Positions 31,867-40,945 of a stretch of DNA of 40,945 bases are shown in pieces. Each line of letters starts with the position of its first letter. The first letter of the stretch is position 1. Both the position numbers and the translations under genes were made by a program. The notes beneath the pieces are model-generated. The model worked only from the letters and a program-made list of their open reading frames with translations, made no database searches and was not told where the DNA came from. The stretch comes from Gemmatimonadota bacterium (GTDB lineage: Bacteria; Gemmatimonadota; Gemmatimonadetes; Longimicrobiales; Gaopeijiaceae): positions 1 to 40,945 of the forward strand of contig JAJDVT010000044.1 of the NCBI GenBank assembly GCA_022826005.1, given 5' to 3'.

Positions 31867-32303
31867 CCGGCGTCCGCTCTCCCGACGCGTCGACCCTCTT
31901 CAGGAGGCTGTGGCATGGTCGGACCGGTTCTGGCCGATCTCCCCTCGTCCGGGGGAGGAATCTGTCAACAGGACATTACCAAATGTAAGGCCGGCATGAC
32001 ATGTAGTGTTGAGGTCCTGCCCAGAGCGGGCCGCGCATGGCAGGATGGGATCCAGTTGGCACCGGGAACGCGACGGAACTCCCTCAAGGACTCGGCCTGT
32101 ATCGCCTCCGATCCGCTGGTTAGGATCGCCACCATGGGGGACTAGCCGGGTTTCGCCCCCGTTCTCCGGATCGGCTGCCAGCGGCTTGGTAGAACGCCCC
32201 CCAGCGGCACTCTCATGCATCCCGTTTGAGGTTGCCATCCGGCTTGCGCGAGTCGGCCAAATTGGCCAAGACTTAGTGACTACCACCCGCCGGAGGGATT
32301 GCC
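31867..32303 (+). other. Spacer between CRISPR operon and antitoxin gene
   Basis: No gene is supported. It holds a hairpin CTCCCC/GGGGAG near 31940-31960 and the palindrome GGCCAAATTGGCC at 32255-32267, about 40 bases before the antitoxin ATG and a plausible operator for it. A ribosome-binding site GGAGGG lies at 32292-32297. Confidence 0.4.
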
Positions 32304-32513
32304 ATGCGGACGCTGAGCGCCAAGGACGCGAAGTACGGCTTCGGGCGAATGATCGATCTCGCCCGAGCCGCGCCTGTGACGGTCGCCAAGTACGGGCGTC
32401 CGGTCGTCGTCGTGCTCTCGGTGGAGGAGTACGAGCGGCTTAAGGCACTTGACATGAGACCGACACACGCCGGAACGGCGGCGCGGAAGCGCACCGGGGC
32501 GGGAGGCCGTTGA
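32304..32513 (+). CDS. Phd/YefM-family antitoxin
   Basis: 69 aa. The N-terminal RTLSAKDAKYGFGRMIDLARAAPVTVAKYGRPVVVVLS matches the Phd/YefM DNA-binding fold, followed by VEEYERLKAL and a disordered basic tail where a toxin-binding segment would sit. GGAGGG lies 6 bases before the ATG. No RelE/Doc/YoeB toxin gene follows. Instead a stub of an HsdR gene comes next; Phd-type genes are sometimes found just before hsdR in type I restriction loci, which suggests the antitoxin was part of such a locus before the next gene arrived. Confidence 0.8.
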   Translation: MRTLSAKDAKYGFGRMIDLARAAPVTVAKYGRPVVVVLSVEEYERLKALDMRPTHAGTAARKRTGAGGR

Positions 32514-32518
32514 GCCGG

Positions 32519-32596
32519 ATGGACAGCCATACTGCACAGGACATCCGTACGAAGTTCATCACGCCCGCCCTGCGTGATGCTGGATGGCGCGGTTAG
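32519..32596 (+). pseudogene. HsdR-type N-terminal stub
   Basis: Twenty-five codons: MDSHTAQDIRTKFITPALRD, then AGWRG and TAG. The pattern DIRxKFIxPALxxAGW is the opening of many type I restriction R subunits and related helicase-nucleases. The frame stops one base before the ATG of the next gene, so the body of the gene was probably replaced by the downstream operon. It could survive as a leader peptide. Confidence 0.6.
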
Positions 32597-32597
32597 C

Positions 32598-33746
32598 ATG
32601 ATCCGCGTCCCGGTGCCCCCTGAGATGCTTCGCTGGGCCTGCGAACGTGCGGGCCACGACGTGGCCCACGTTGCTGAGCGTGTCCCGCAGCTGTGGGCTT
32701 GGGTTCGACGCGAGCGGCAGCCGACGCTGAAGCAATTGGAAAGGCTGGCCAAGGTCACCCATACACCGCTCGGATACCTGTTCCTCCCGGAGCCCCCCGA
32801 AGAGCGCCTCCCGGTGCCTGACTACAGAACCGTGTCAGGCAGCGCCGCGGCCAAGCCGAGTCCCGATCTGTTGGACACGCTGTACACGATGCAGCGCCGC
32901 CAGGCATGGCTGCGGGAATCCCTCGTCGAGCACGAGGCAGAGCCACTGCCCTTCGTGGGAAGCGCCCGTCTTGGCGACGAGCCGGATGCGGCTGGGCGCG
33001 AGATGCGGCGAGCGCTGAACTTGGACGAAGGATGGGCGGCCGGAGTCCGAACTTGGGAGGACGCCGTGGGCGAGTTGCGTCGCGCGATCGAGCACCTCGG
33101 CGTAATGGCGGTGATCAACGGCGTGGTGGGGAACAACACCCACCGGCGACTGAGGGTGGAGGAGTTCCGCGGCTTCGCGCTCACGGATCCCTACGCGCCG
33201 CTGATCTTCGTGAACGGCGCCGACGCGAAGTCGGCACAGATGTTCACCCTCGCCCATGAACTGGCGCACATCTGGCTTGGCACGGAGGGAGTTTCCGGCT
33301 TCGACACGTTGCTTCCAGGGGGGACCGAAGTGGAGGACTGGTGCAACCGGGCCGCGGCTGAACTGCTCGCGCCCACCCAGGAGGTCAGGGCGCGATGGAT
33401 GGAAGTCAGGCGGTCGCCGAATCGCTTCGATTCACTGGCTAGGACGTTCAAGGTGAGCCCGGTGGTGGCCGCCCGGCGCGCTCTGGACGTGACTCTCATC
33501 GACCGCAGTACCTTTTTCGACTTCTACGAGCGCTATGTGAAGCGGGAACGCAAGAGGGCCACGAAGGCTACTGGAGGCGATTTCTTCAACAACCAGAACA
33601 CACGGGTCGGCGAACTATTCGCGACCCAAGTCCTGCACGCGGCCATGGAAGGCCGCATCGGGTTCAAGGAAGCCTATGACCTGACCGGGCTTCGGGGTGG
33701 AACCTTCCAGAAGTACGCTAGGCGGCTGGGGATGGACCTCCCATGA
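32598..33746 (+). CDS. XRE/ImmA-IrrE regulator-metalloprotease
   Basis: 382 aa. Residues ~10-65 form a helix-turn-helix region (WACERAGHDVAHVAERVPQL, PTLKQLERLAKVTHTPLGYL). A zinc-protease domain of the ImmA/IrrE (COG2856) family follows, with HELAH at 220-224 (FTLAHELAHIWLG) and the downstream NRAAAELLAP helix that supplies a further metal ligand. The family regulates stress or mobile-element genes by cleaving repressors, and it is often coupled to DUF4411 genes as a putative toxin-antitoxin pair. ATG 32598 is the conserved start (MIRVPVPPEMLRW). Its stop overlaps the DUF4411 start (ATGA). First gene of a five-gene coupled operon. Confidence 0.9.
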   Translation: MIRVPVPPEMLRWACERAGHDVAHVAERVPQLWAWVRRERQPTLKQLERLAKVTHTPLGYLFLPEPPEERLPVPDYRTVSGSAAAKPSPDLLDTLYTMQRRQAWLRESLVEHEAEPLPFVGSARLGDEPDAAGREMRRALNLDEGWAAGVRTWEDAVGELRRAIEHLGVMAVINGVVGNNTHRRLRVEEFRGFALTDPYAPLIFVNGADAKSAQMFTLAHELAHIWLGTEGVSGFDTLLPGGTEVEDWCNRAAAELLAPTQEVRARWMEVRRSPNRFDSLARTFKVSPVVAARRALDVTLIDRSTFFDFYERYVKRERKRATKATGGDFFNNQNTRVGELFATQVLHAAMEGRIGFKEAYDLTGLRGGTFQKYARRLGMDLP

Positions 33747-34267
33747 GCGTAGATCGCGTCTACCTCGTGGATTCGGATGTGTTCATTACGGCGAAGAACC
33801 TTTACTATCCTTTCGACATCTGCCCCGGCTTCTGGAAGAGTCTGCTTCATCACCACCGGGCAGGCAGGGTCTACAGCATCGACCGGGTCCGCAGCGAACT
33901 CCTTGCGGGTCGCAAGACGGAGGATCTCGTGCAGTGGGTGAGCAGCGAAGTCCCAGAGGGCTTCTTCCTCCCCGTGGACACCGCCGAAGTGGCGGATGCC
34001 TATACCGACATCATGATGTGGGTCCAGCGCCAAGCGAGGTATTTCGACCACGCGAAGGCGAAGTTCGCGACGGGTGCGGACGGCTGGCTGGTAGCTTACG
34101 CTCGGGTCCACGGTGTGATCGTTGTGACCAACGAGCAGAGCGCGCCGGAATCCAAGAAGGAGGTCAAGCTGCCTGATCTATGCGATGAGTTCGGTGTCCG
34201 GCGCAACAACACGTTTGCGATGCTTCGGTCGCTGAACGTCCGATTCGATTGGACTAGAAGGACATGA
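33743..34267 (+). CDS. DUF4411 PIN-like putative nuclease
   Basis: 174 aa. PIN-domain-like fold with acidic residues in the expected order: Asp10/Asp12 (YLVDSDVFI), Glu52 (RSELLAGRK), Asp113 (TGADGWLVAYA) and TNE at 129-131. PIN proteins are metal-dependent RNases and common toxins. The family is typically found beside an XRE/ImmA-IrrE gene, as here, with a 4-base overlap. In a pair of this kind the PIN protein is the likely toxin and the upstream protein the regulator or antitoxin. Its stop overlaps the next gene start (ATGATG). Confidence 0.85.
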   Translation: MSVDRVYLVDSDVFITAKNLYYPFDICPGFWKSLLHHHRAGRVYSIDRVRSELLAGRKTEDLVQWVSSEVPEGFFLPVDTAEVADAYTDIMMWVQRQARYFDHAKAKFATGADGWLVAYARVHGVIVVTNEQSAPESKKEVKLPDLCDEFGVRRNNTFAMLRSLNVRFDWTRRT

Positions 34268-35535
34268 TGTCCTACGACCCGCTCCGGCGATGCGACGATG
34301 CGATCGTGGAGTTCTACCTGGCTTCTAACAGGTTCAATGGGATACCAGCATCGAACCTTACGAATCTGTTGAAAGGTGACTCCGATGACCTTGATCGCGT
34401 CCTCACGCAGCTGGTTCAAGAGAATCGGGTTAGCCTGACGTTTGGTAAAAGACACCCAAATCGTAACATAAAGGCGTTCGAGCCGGAGTCCACCGAAGTG
34501 CAGCTCAGCAAACTCTCCACGTATGGGGCCCAAAGTGCTTGCGTCTATCCCACTCCCAATCGTCTGCTTGAAGTCGTCGATCAAGATTCCTACGCAGGGC
34601 AACCATTCTTGCTAAGCCTCGCCTTGGGTACACCACAGCTGACCCTGCTGTCGTTCGACCTGACGGTCTTGGAGCGATACCGCAACGATCCTCGCTTCCA
34701 CTACACAACGAGCGATGTGAGCGGACAGATCGCTACGCGGTCGGCAGATGAGAGTACGATGCCAGAGTCGAATCAGGTCTTCCTGCAGACGTTCGGCTTT
34801 TCCTTTGACCAGGACCTCAATCGAGCGGTGGCGGTGTTCGTCTGGTACTTGGCGAACCTCACTCCTGAGCACCAAGCGATCTGGAAAGCCCACCAGCTTG
34901 GGGACGAGTACAAGTGTCATCCAGATTATCAGCGTATATCGGCGGGACGATTTCCAGAAGGAATCTCAGTCTTTCAGGCGTTCCTCCGAGAGTTGGCCGA
35001 GATCAATGCAATCTGCCGGACGATTGGGTATCCGACGCTATTCAGAACGGAGTTCGAAGATGATGACCGTCCTCGCCGGTTCGGCTTTCTCCTGCGACCG
35101 ACGCGACAAGAGTATCACGATTTCGTGCTGCTGCTAGATAAATTGATGGCGGACAACCTGAATCACGATTTTTTTCGAAACGACTTGGAACTCACGACAG
35201 AGACGGAGCAGGAGGATGGCCGGATCCGGGTGAGGGACAAGGGAACCATCATGCTACTCGAGGAGTGGCTGGTGGCGATGTGTCGGATGGACGATCCCAG
35301 TCCGCTACGGGAGATCGCATCGGCCTTTAGGCGGACCCGAAAGGTGCGACAAAGGCCAGCGCACGCGATTGAGCCGGACGAGTTTGATCAGAGCTATCTG
35401 ACCAAGCAGCGGGAACTTATGGGGAGTAGCTTGGAAGCTCTTGGGTCGATCCGATACATCTTGTCGCGGCATCCCCTTGCATGTGATCATGAGCCGAAGT
35501 ACCGAAGGGAGGATTGGAAGGTGTGGATGTACTGA
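34264..35535 (+). CDS. Unrecognised 423-aa protein in a defence-like operon
   Basis: No family recognised. The N-terminal ~60 residues look like a winged helix (DDAIVEFYLASNRFNGIPASNLTNLL, then LDRVLTQLVQENRVSLTFG). The middle is rich in aromatic alpha/beta segments (FLLSLALGTPQLTLLSFDLTVLERY). The C-terminal half is helical (FVLLLDKLMADNLNHDFFRNDL, LEEWLVAMCRM, ELMGSSLEALGSIRYILSRHP). There is no Walker, PD-(D/E)XK or membrane signature. Base composition is visibly more A/T-rich than the CRISPR genes upstream, suggesting separate acquisition. Overlapping starts on both sides tie its translation to the PIN-like and following genes. A recognition or adaptor role is possible but is only inference. 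Confidence 0.75.
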   Translation: MMSYDPLRRCDDAIVEFYLASNRFNGIPASNLTNLLKGDSDDLDRVLTQLVQENRVSLTFGKRHPNRNIKAFEPESTEVQLSKLSTYGAQSACVYPTPNRLLEVVDQDSYAGQPFLLSLALGTPQLTLLSFDLTVLERYRNDPRFHYTTSDVSGQIATRSADESTMPESNQVFLQTFGFSFDQDLNRAVAVFVWYLANLTPEHQAIWKAHQLGDEYKCHPDYQRISAGRFPEGISVFQAFLRELAEINAICRTIGYPTLFRTEFEDDDRPRRFGFLLRPTRQEYHDFVLLLDKLMADNLNHDFFRNDLELTTETEQEDGRIRVRDKGTIMLLEEWLVAMCRMDDPSPLREIASAFRRTRKVRQRPAHAIEPDEFDQSYLTKQRELMGSSLEALGSIRYILSRHPLACDHEPKYRREDWKVWMY

Positions 35536-36137
35536 GACTGAACGCTCTGGTTTACGCGCTTCGCAGGGCCAAGCACCTCGTGTACCGGCCACCCGACGGT
35601 CCAACATGTTCAGGGGCTTCGTCGCGAAAGCGGATCGCCTCCGTGCAGTTTGACAACGGCTTTCATCGGACTCTGGACCAGATTCGCGGCATCGCGGAGT
35701 CCAGAGGTCACAACCGGCTTCGACCCGCGATCCCTTTACGGCGTGGATCGTCGTGGGCACGGGCGATGGCCGGAACGGCCAGCTACATCGCAGCCGTCAA
35801 AATTGACGAGGTGCACCGGGGTCCGGGAAGCGAGGGAGCCGAACGCGAGCCATTCGGCGGCATCGTCCCCGCCGACACCTTCCACTTGAGCACGTTGCAG
35901 CACGGGTTCCTCGAACTGTTGCTGCCGGACAACGGGGAGCGTCGCGAGCGACAAGACCTCCCGGTACAGGTGGGTTCTCGACCGTTCAACCTGCGGGGGA
36001 ACCAGCGGACCCAGGGTGAGTACTCCAGCCAAGAGAGCCGGATAGCTTTCGGACAGGGTTGGCGGGTGCTCCACGCGTCCGACTACCGGGAGCCGTCGCC
36101 AACGAATCCATGGGCAGACGATGACGCGGATCATTGA
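35523..36137 (+). CDS. Unrecognised 204-aa protein coupled to the helicase
   Basis: GTG at 35523 (VDVLRLNALVYALRRAKHLVYRPPDGP) is supported by GGGAGGA about 10 bases upstream. The frame overlaps the preceding gene by 13 bases and the helicase gene by 17 bases. No domain recognised. Basic N-terminal half (SSRKRIASVQFDNGFHRTLDQ), mixed C-terminal half (GGIVPADTFHLSTLQHGFLELLLPDNGE, DLPVQVGSRPFNLRG). The position and good start signal favour a real gene. Competing frames on both strands over the same stretch look less protein-like. Confidence 0.55.
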   Translation: MDVLRLNALVYALRRAKHLVYRPPDGPTCSGASSRKRIASVQFDNGFHRTLDQIRGIAESRGHNRLRPAIPLRRGSSWARAMAGTASYIAAVKIDEVHRGPGSEGAEREPFGGIVPADTFHLSTLQHGFLELLLPDNGERRERQDLPVQVGSRPFNLRGNQRTQGEYSSQESRIAFGQGWRVLHASDYREPSPTNPWADDDADH

Positions 36138-38007
36138 TCCCCCGCGTGACCAATTTGGGGAACTCCCCACGCCGCTTACATACGGTGAGCGGCAAGTGAT
36201 CGATCTATTCGACCAGAAGCTCCCCGCCAAATGGGAAATCTACGTCCAACCGCATCTCAACGGTCTGCGGCCCGACATCGTGCTCCTGCACCCCGGCGTC
36301 GGCGTCGCCGTCTTCGAGGTCAAGGACTGGGATCTCGGCGCGATGCAGTATTACATGGAACAGGACGGCTTCGGCCGCCCGGTCCTATGGGCCAGTGACA
36401 AGAACGGCAGGCGCTTCTCGCGTGAGAGGGACAACCCGATCAACAAGATTCTCCTCTACGAAAAGGAGTTGTTCGAGCTCTACTGTCCCCGTCTCAATGG
36501 GGCCGGACGCGGAGTCGTTACCGCCGGGCTGGTCTTCCCTCGCTCGCCTCAACTGGAAGTCGAGCGCGTCTTCGAGCCGTTCCGGCGTTCGCACCACAAG
36601 ATGAAAAAGCACATGGACTACTATCCGATTTCGGGTGGTGAACGTGTGTCGGCCGGCAGCGTCAGGAAGCTCTTTCCCGAGTGTCGGCGAACCTCTTCCC
36701 TGTACATGAACGATGACATCGCAGCAGATCTTCGCGGTTGGCTGAAGGAGCCCTTCTTCAGTCGGGAACAGCGCCGACCGCTTGCGCTCGACGCGAACCA
36801 ACGCAGACTTGCGAGCCAGCGGACGCCGACGGGATACAGGCGAATCAAGGGACCGGCTGGCTCTGGCAAGAGCGTGGTACTGGCTGCGCGGGCCGCAACG
36901 CTCGCCGCAGAAGGCAAGCATGCCCTCGTTGTCAGCTACAATATCACACTGCTCAACTACCTGCGGGACCTTGCCGTTCGCCATGCCGCACCGCGCAATG
37001 TCATCCGTCGGCAGATCGACTTTCTGAACTTCCACTATTGGTGTAAGCGCGTCTGCCACGAGTGGGGACACGCCGAAGCATACCGACTTCTATGGCGCTC
37101 ATCGTCAGATAGCGACGGTAGCAGGGTAGACCGGAGGGCGGTCTTGGAACATGCCCTGCCGTCTCTGGTGAGGCGGATCTACGACGGATCGGGTTGGATA
37201 CCCAAGTACGACGCAATCCTCGTTGACGAAGGCCAGGACTTTCGTCCCCATTGGTGGCAGACGCTCAGGGCCGCCCTAAAGCCGGGCGGCGAAATGATGC
37301 TGGTGTTCGACAAGACACAGAACGTCTACGGAACCGCCGCTGCGTGGACCGAGGACGAGATGCAAGGCGCTGGTTTCAGGGGGCCATGGAACCAACTGAA
37401 GATCAGCTATCGCCTCGCGCCAACGATCGTGAGGCTAGTCAAGAGTTTTGCCGAGGAGTTTCTGACCGGCGAGGAGATCGATGTCCCCGAGGTCGAGCCT
37501 GGCATTCAGATGGGCCTGTTAGATGAACTCCGTTGGCGCCAGGTTGACTCAGAAGCGAATGGACCAACCCCAGGACTCGCCGCCTGCGATTCTGAACTCC
37601 GTCGCATGATGCAACGACTGCGCGCTGACACGGCCGTTCCCGACATAACGTTCCTGTCAGGCCAAGATGCGGGTCGCCGTTTCGTCGAAATGCAGGAACG
37701 TAAGGGAGTCCACTTGGTACACACCTTCGATGAGGATGATCGGAGTGCTCGCCGCCTGAAGCGTGCGTTCTTCCAAGGGGCCGCGGGAATAAAGGCAACC
37801 ACGACTCACAGCTTCAAGGGCTGGGAAGCGCGTCACCTCGTTGTCTACGTTGAATCGATTGAGCGCGCCGAAGACAGAGCCGTGCTGTATACCGCACTCA
37901 CAAGACTGCTCCGCCACGAGGAGGGAAGCTGCCTGACTGTGGTGTCCTGCTGTGAGGAATTGCGTAGGTATGGAAGGAAATGGCCAGACCATGAGGAGGA
38001 GTTCTAA
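36121..38007 (+). CDS. NERD-domain UvrD-like nuclease-helicase
   Basis: 628 aa. Residues ~20-160 form a NERD nuclease-related domain (GERQVIDLF, then RPDIVLLHPG and VAVFEVKDW) with the PD-(D/E)XK residues Asp52, Glu66 and Lys68. A superfamily 1 helicase follows: Walker A GPAGSGKS (244-251), Walker B VDEGQDF (Asp369-Glu370), motif IV-like KISYRLAPTIV, motif V TTHSFKGWEA and motif VI VLYTALTRL. All motor motifs look functional. NERD-helicases are known near defence genes and probably unwind and cut foreign or damaged DNA. It overlaps the preceding gene by 17 bases and is last in the operon, directly before an IS21 insertion, so a further downstream gene could have been displaced. Confidence 0.88.
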   Translation: MTRIIDPPRDQFGELPTPLTYGERQVIDLFDQKLPAKWEIYVQPHLNGLRPDIVLLHPGVGVAVFEVKDWDLGAMQYYMEQDGFGRPVLWASDKNGRRFSRERDNPINKILLYEKELFELYCPRLNGAGRGVVTAGLVFPRSPQLEVERVFEPFRRSHHKMKKHMDYYPISGGERVSAGSVRKLFPECRRTSSLYMNDDIAADLRGWLKEPFFSREQRRPLALDANQRRLASQRTPTGYRRIKGPAGSGKSVVLAARAATLAAEGKHALVVSYNITLLNYLRDLAVRHAAPRNVIRRQIDFLNFHYWCKRVCHEWGHAEAYRLLWRSSSDSDGSRVDRRAVLEHALPSLVRRIYDGSGWIPKYDAILVDEGQDFRPHWWQTLRAALKPGGEMMLVFDKTQNVYGTAAAWTEDEMQGAGFRGPWNQLKISYRLAPTIVRLVKSFAEEFLTGEEIDVPEVEPGIQMGLLDELRWRQVDSEANGPTPGLAACDSELRRMMQRLRADTAVPDITFLSGQDAGRRFVEMQERKGVHLVHTFDEDDRSARRLKRAFFQGAAGIKATTTHSFKGWEARHLVVYVESIERAEDRAVLYTALTRLLRHEEGSCLTVVSCCEELRRYGRKWPDHEEEF

Positions 38008-38089
38008 GTCTAAGGGTGTGGCCCGGGGGCTGCCAACGCACGGGTGCCTTGGTCCTTGATCTGACGCGAGGCCCTGCGGCGGAGACGGT

Positions 38090-38140
38090 TGTCCGGCGAC
38101 AATCAAGATGAGAACGTTGCGACAATCAAGGTGAGAACGG
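38090..38140 (+). repeat. IS21 left terminal repeats
   Basis: GCGACAATCAAGATGAGAAC at 38096-38115 and GCGACAATCAAGGTGAGAAC at 38119-38138, 23 bases apart, differing at one base. These are the likely IstA binding sites. Confidence 0.85.
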
Positions 38141-38513
38141 GGAGGGGTCGCGACGCTTCGGGTACTGGGATGATGGTGGGGTCTTCGGTGGGGGGCAAGG
38201 GGGGTGGGGGGCGGGGTGGAAGGGCAGGCTGGCCGCCGACCCGGCGCGGCGAGCGTAGCGAGCCGTGACGGGGCGGCGGATGGCCGGGTTTTCCGAGGGA
38301 TTGGGGTAAGGGTGAAGTCCGCCCGGCGGCCTCTACGGCGGATTCTCGGGGTCCTTTCAGCCCCGGACCGCGCGAAGTGAGCCGTTCCGGTCCTGATCCG
38401 GCGGTTTCAGGGGGTGAGAAGGCCCCCCGGCGGGGCACTGAACGGCTGTCGGCGCCGCTCAGAGCCGCGTTTTCGGCCTTGTGCGGGGAACGGGCCGGGG
38501 TCTCCGGGCCGCG
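38141..38513 (+). other. Non-coding tail of IS21 with a G-run tract
   Basis: About 370 bases between the left terminal repeats and the end of istB, without a gene. At 38176-38219 the plus strand carries at least five runs of four to six G separated by short loops (for example GGGGGGCAAGGGGGGTGGGG), a strong G-quadruplex candidate. The rest is G/C-rich and featureless. Confidence 0.6.

Positions 38514-40945
<2,432 letters not shown>

Noticed and set aside
35736-36230. 164-codon minus-strand frame across the 35.5-36.2 kb stretch
   Set aside because: The plus-strand frame has a good ribosome-binding site and overlaps both neighbours in the operon; the minus frame has no start signal and would cut into the helicase gene.

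Overview
The window is high-GC DNA from a Gram-negative bacterium. An autotransporter beta-barrel ending in phenylalanine requires an outer membrane. Plant-like LRR proteins and cadherin/FN3 adhesins of this style are, as far as I know, common in uncultured marine and sponge-associated phyla, but nothing here fixes the taxon. Most of the window is accessory DNA: surface proteins, defence genes, toxin-antitoxin modules, insertion sequences and gene fragments.

Layout. 1-8.1 kb: a giant modular autotransporter adhesin, entered from the left edge and interrupted by one in-frame TAA. 8.2-10.3 kb: a 5'-truncated LRR protein next to a 62-nt palindromic repeat. 10.5-14.7 kb: tiny ORFs leading into a class 3 lipase, then an endonuclease/exonuclease/phosphatase-fold protein and a membrane protein on the minus strand. 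14.9-16.5 kb: a frameshifted IS110/IS1111-type element. 17.0-19.1 kb: a trypsin-like protease and an unknown protein. 19.1-23.1 kb: an AbiE toxin-antitoxin pair with its own operator, framed by strong hairpins, decayed IS21-like ends, an HsdR fragment, a second 62-nt repeat and the 5' half of a tRNA-Val gene. 23.1-25.5 kb: a hybrid sensor kinase/response regulator on the minus strand.

25.8-31.7 kb holds a four-gene type I-G CRISPR effector operon, csb1 (Cas7), csb2 (Cas5-Cas6), cas3 and a Cas8-like gene, with overlapping or nearly touching junctions. No cas1, cas2 or cas4 is present. Only two degenerate repeat-like units follow it. The Cas3 protein departs from consensus in both active sites: the helicase DEAH box reads DDSP and the nuclease HD reads LD. 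The locus may therefore bind DNA without degrading it, or be decaying.

32.3-38.0 kb holds a Phd-type antitoxin, an HsdR stub and then five tightly overlapping genes: an XRE/ImmA-IrrE regulator-protease, a DUF4411 PIN-like protein, two unrecognised proteins and a NERD-UvrD nuclease-helicase. This reads as one co-translated operon and is the best candidate for an undescribed defence system here. A complete IS21 element (38090-40945) closes the window, whose last base is the outer end of the element.
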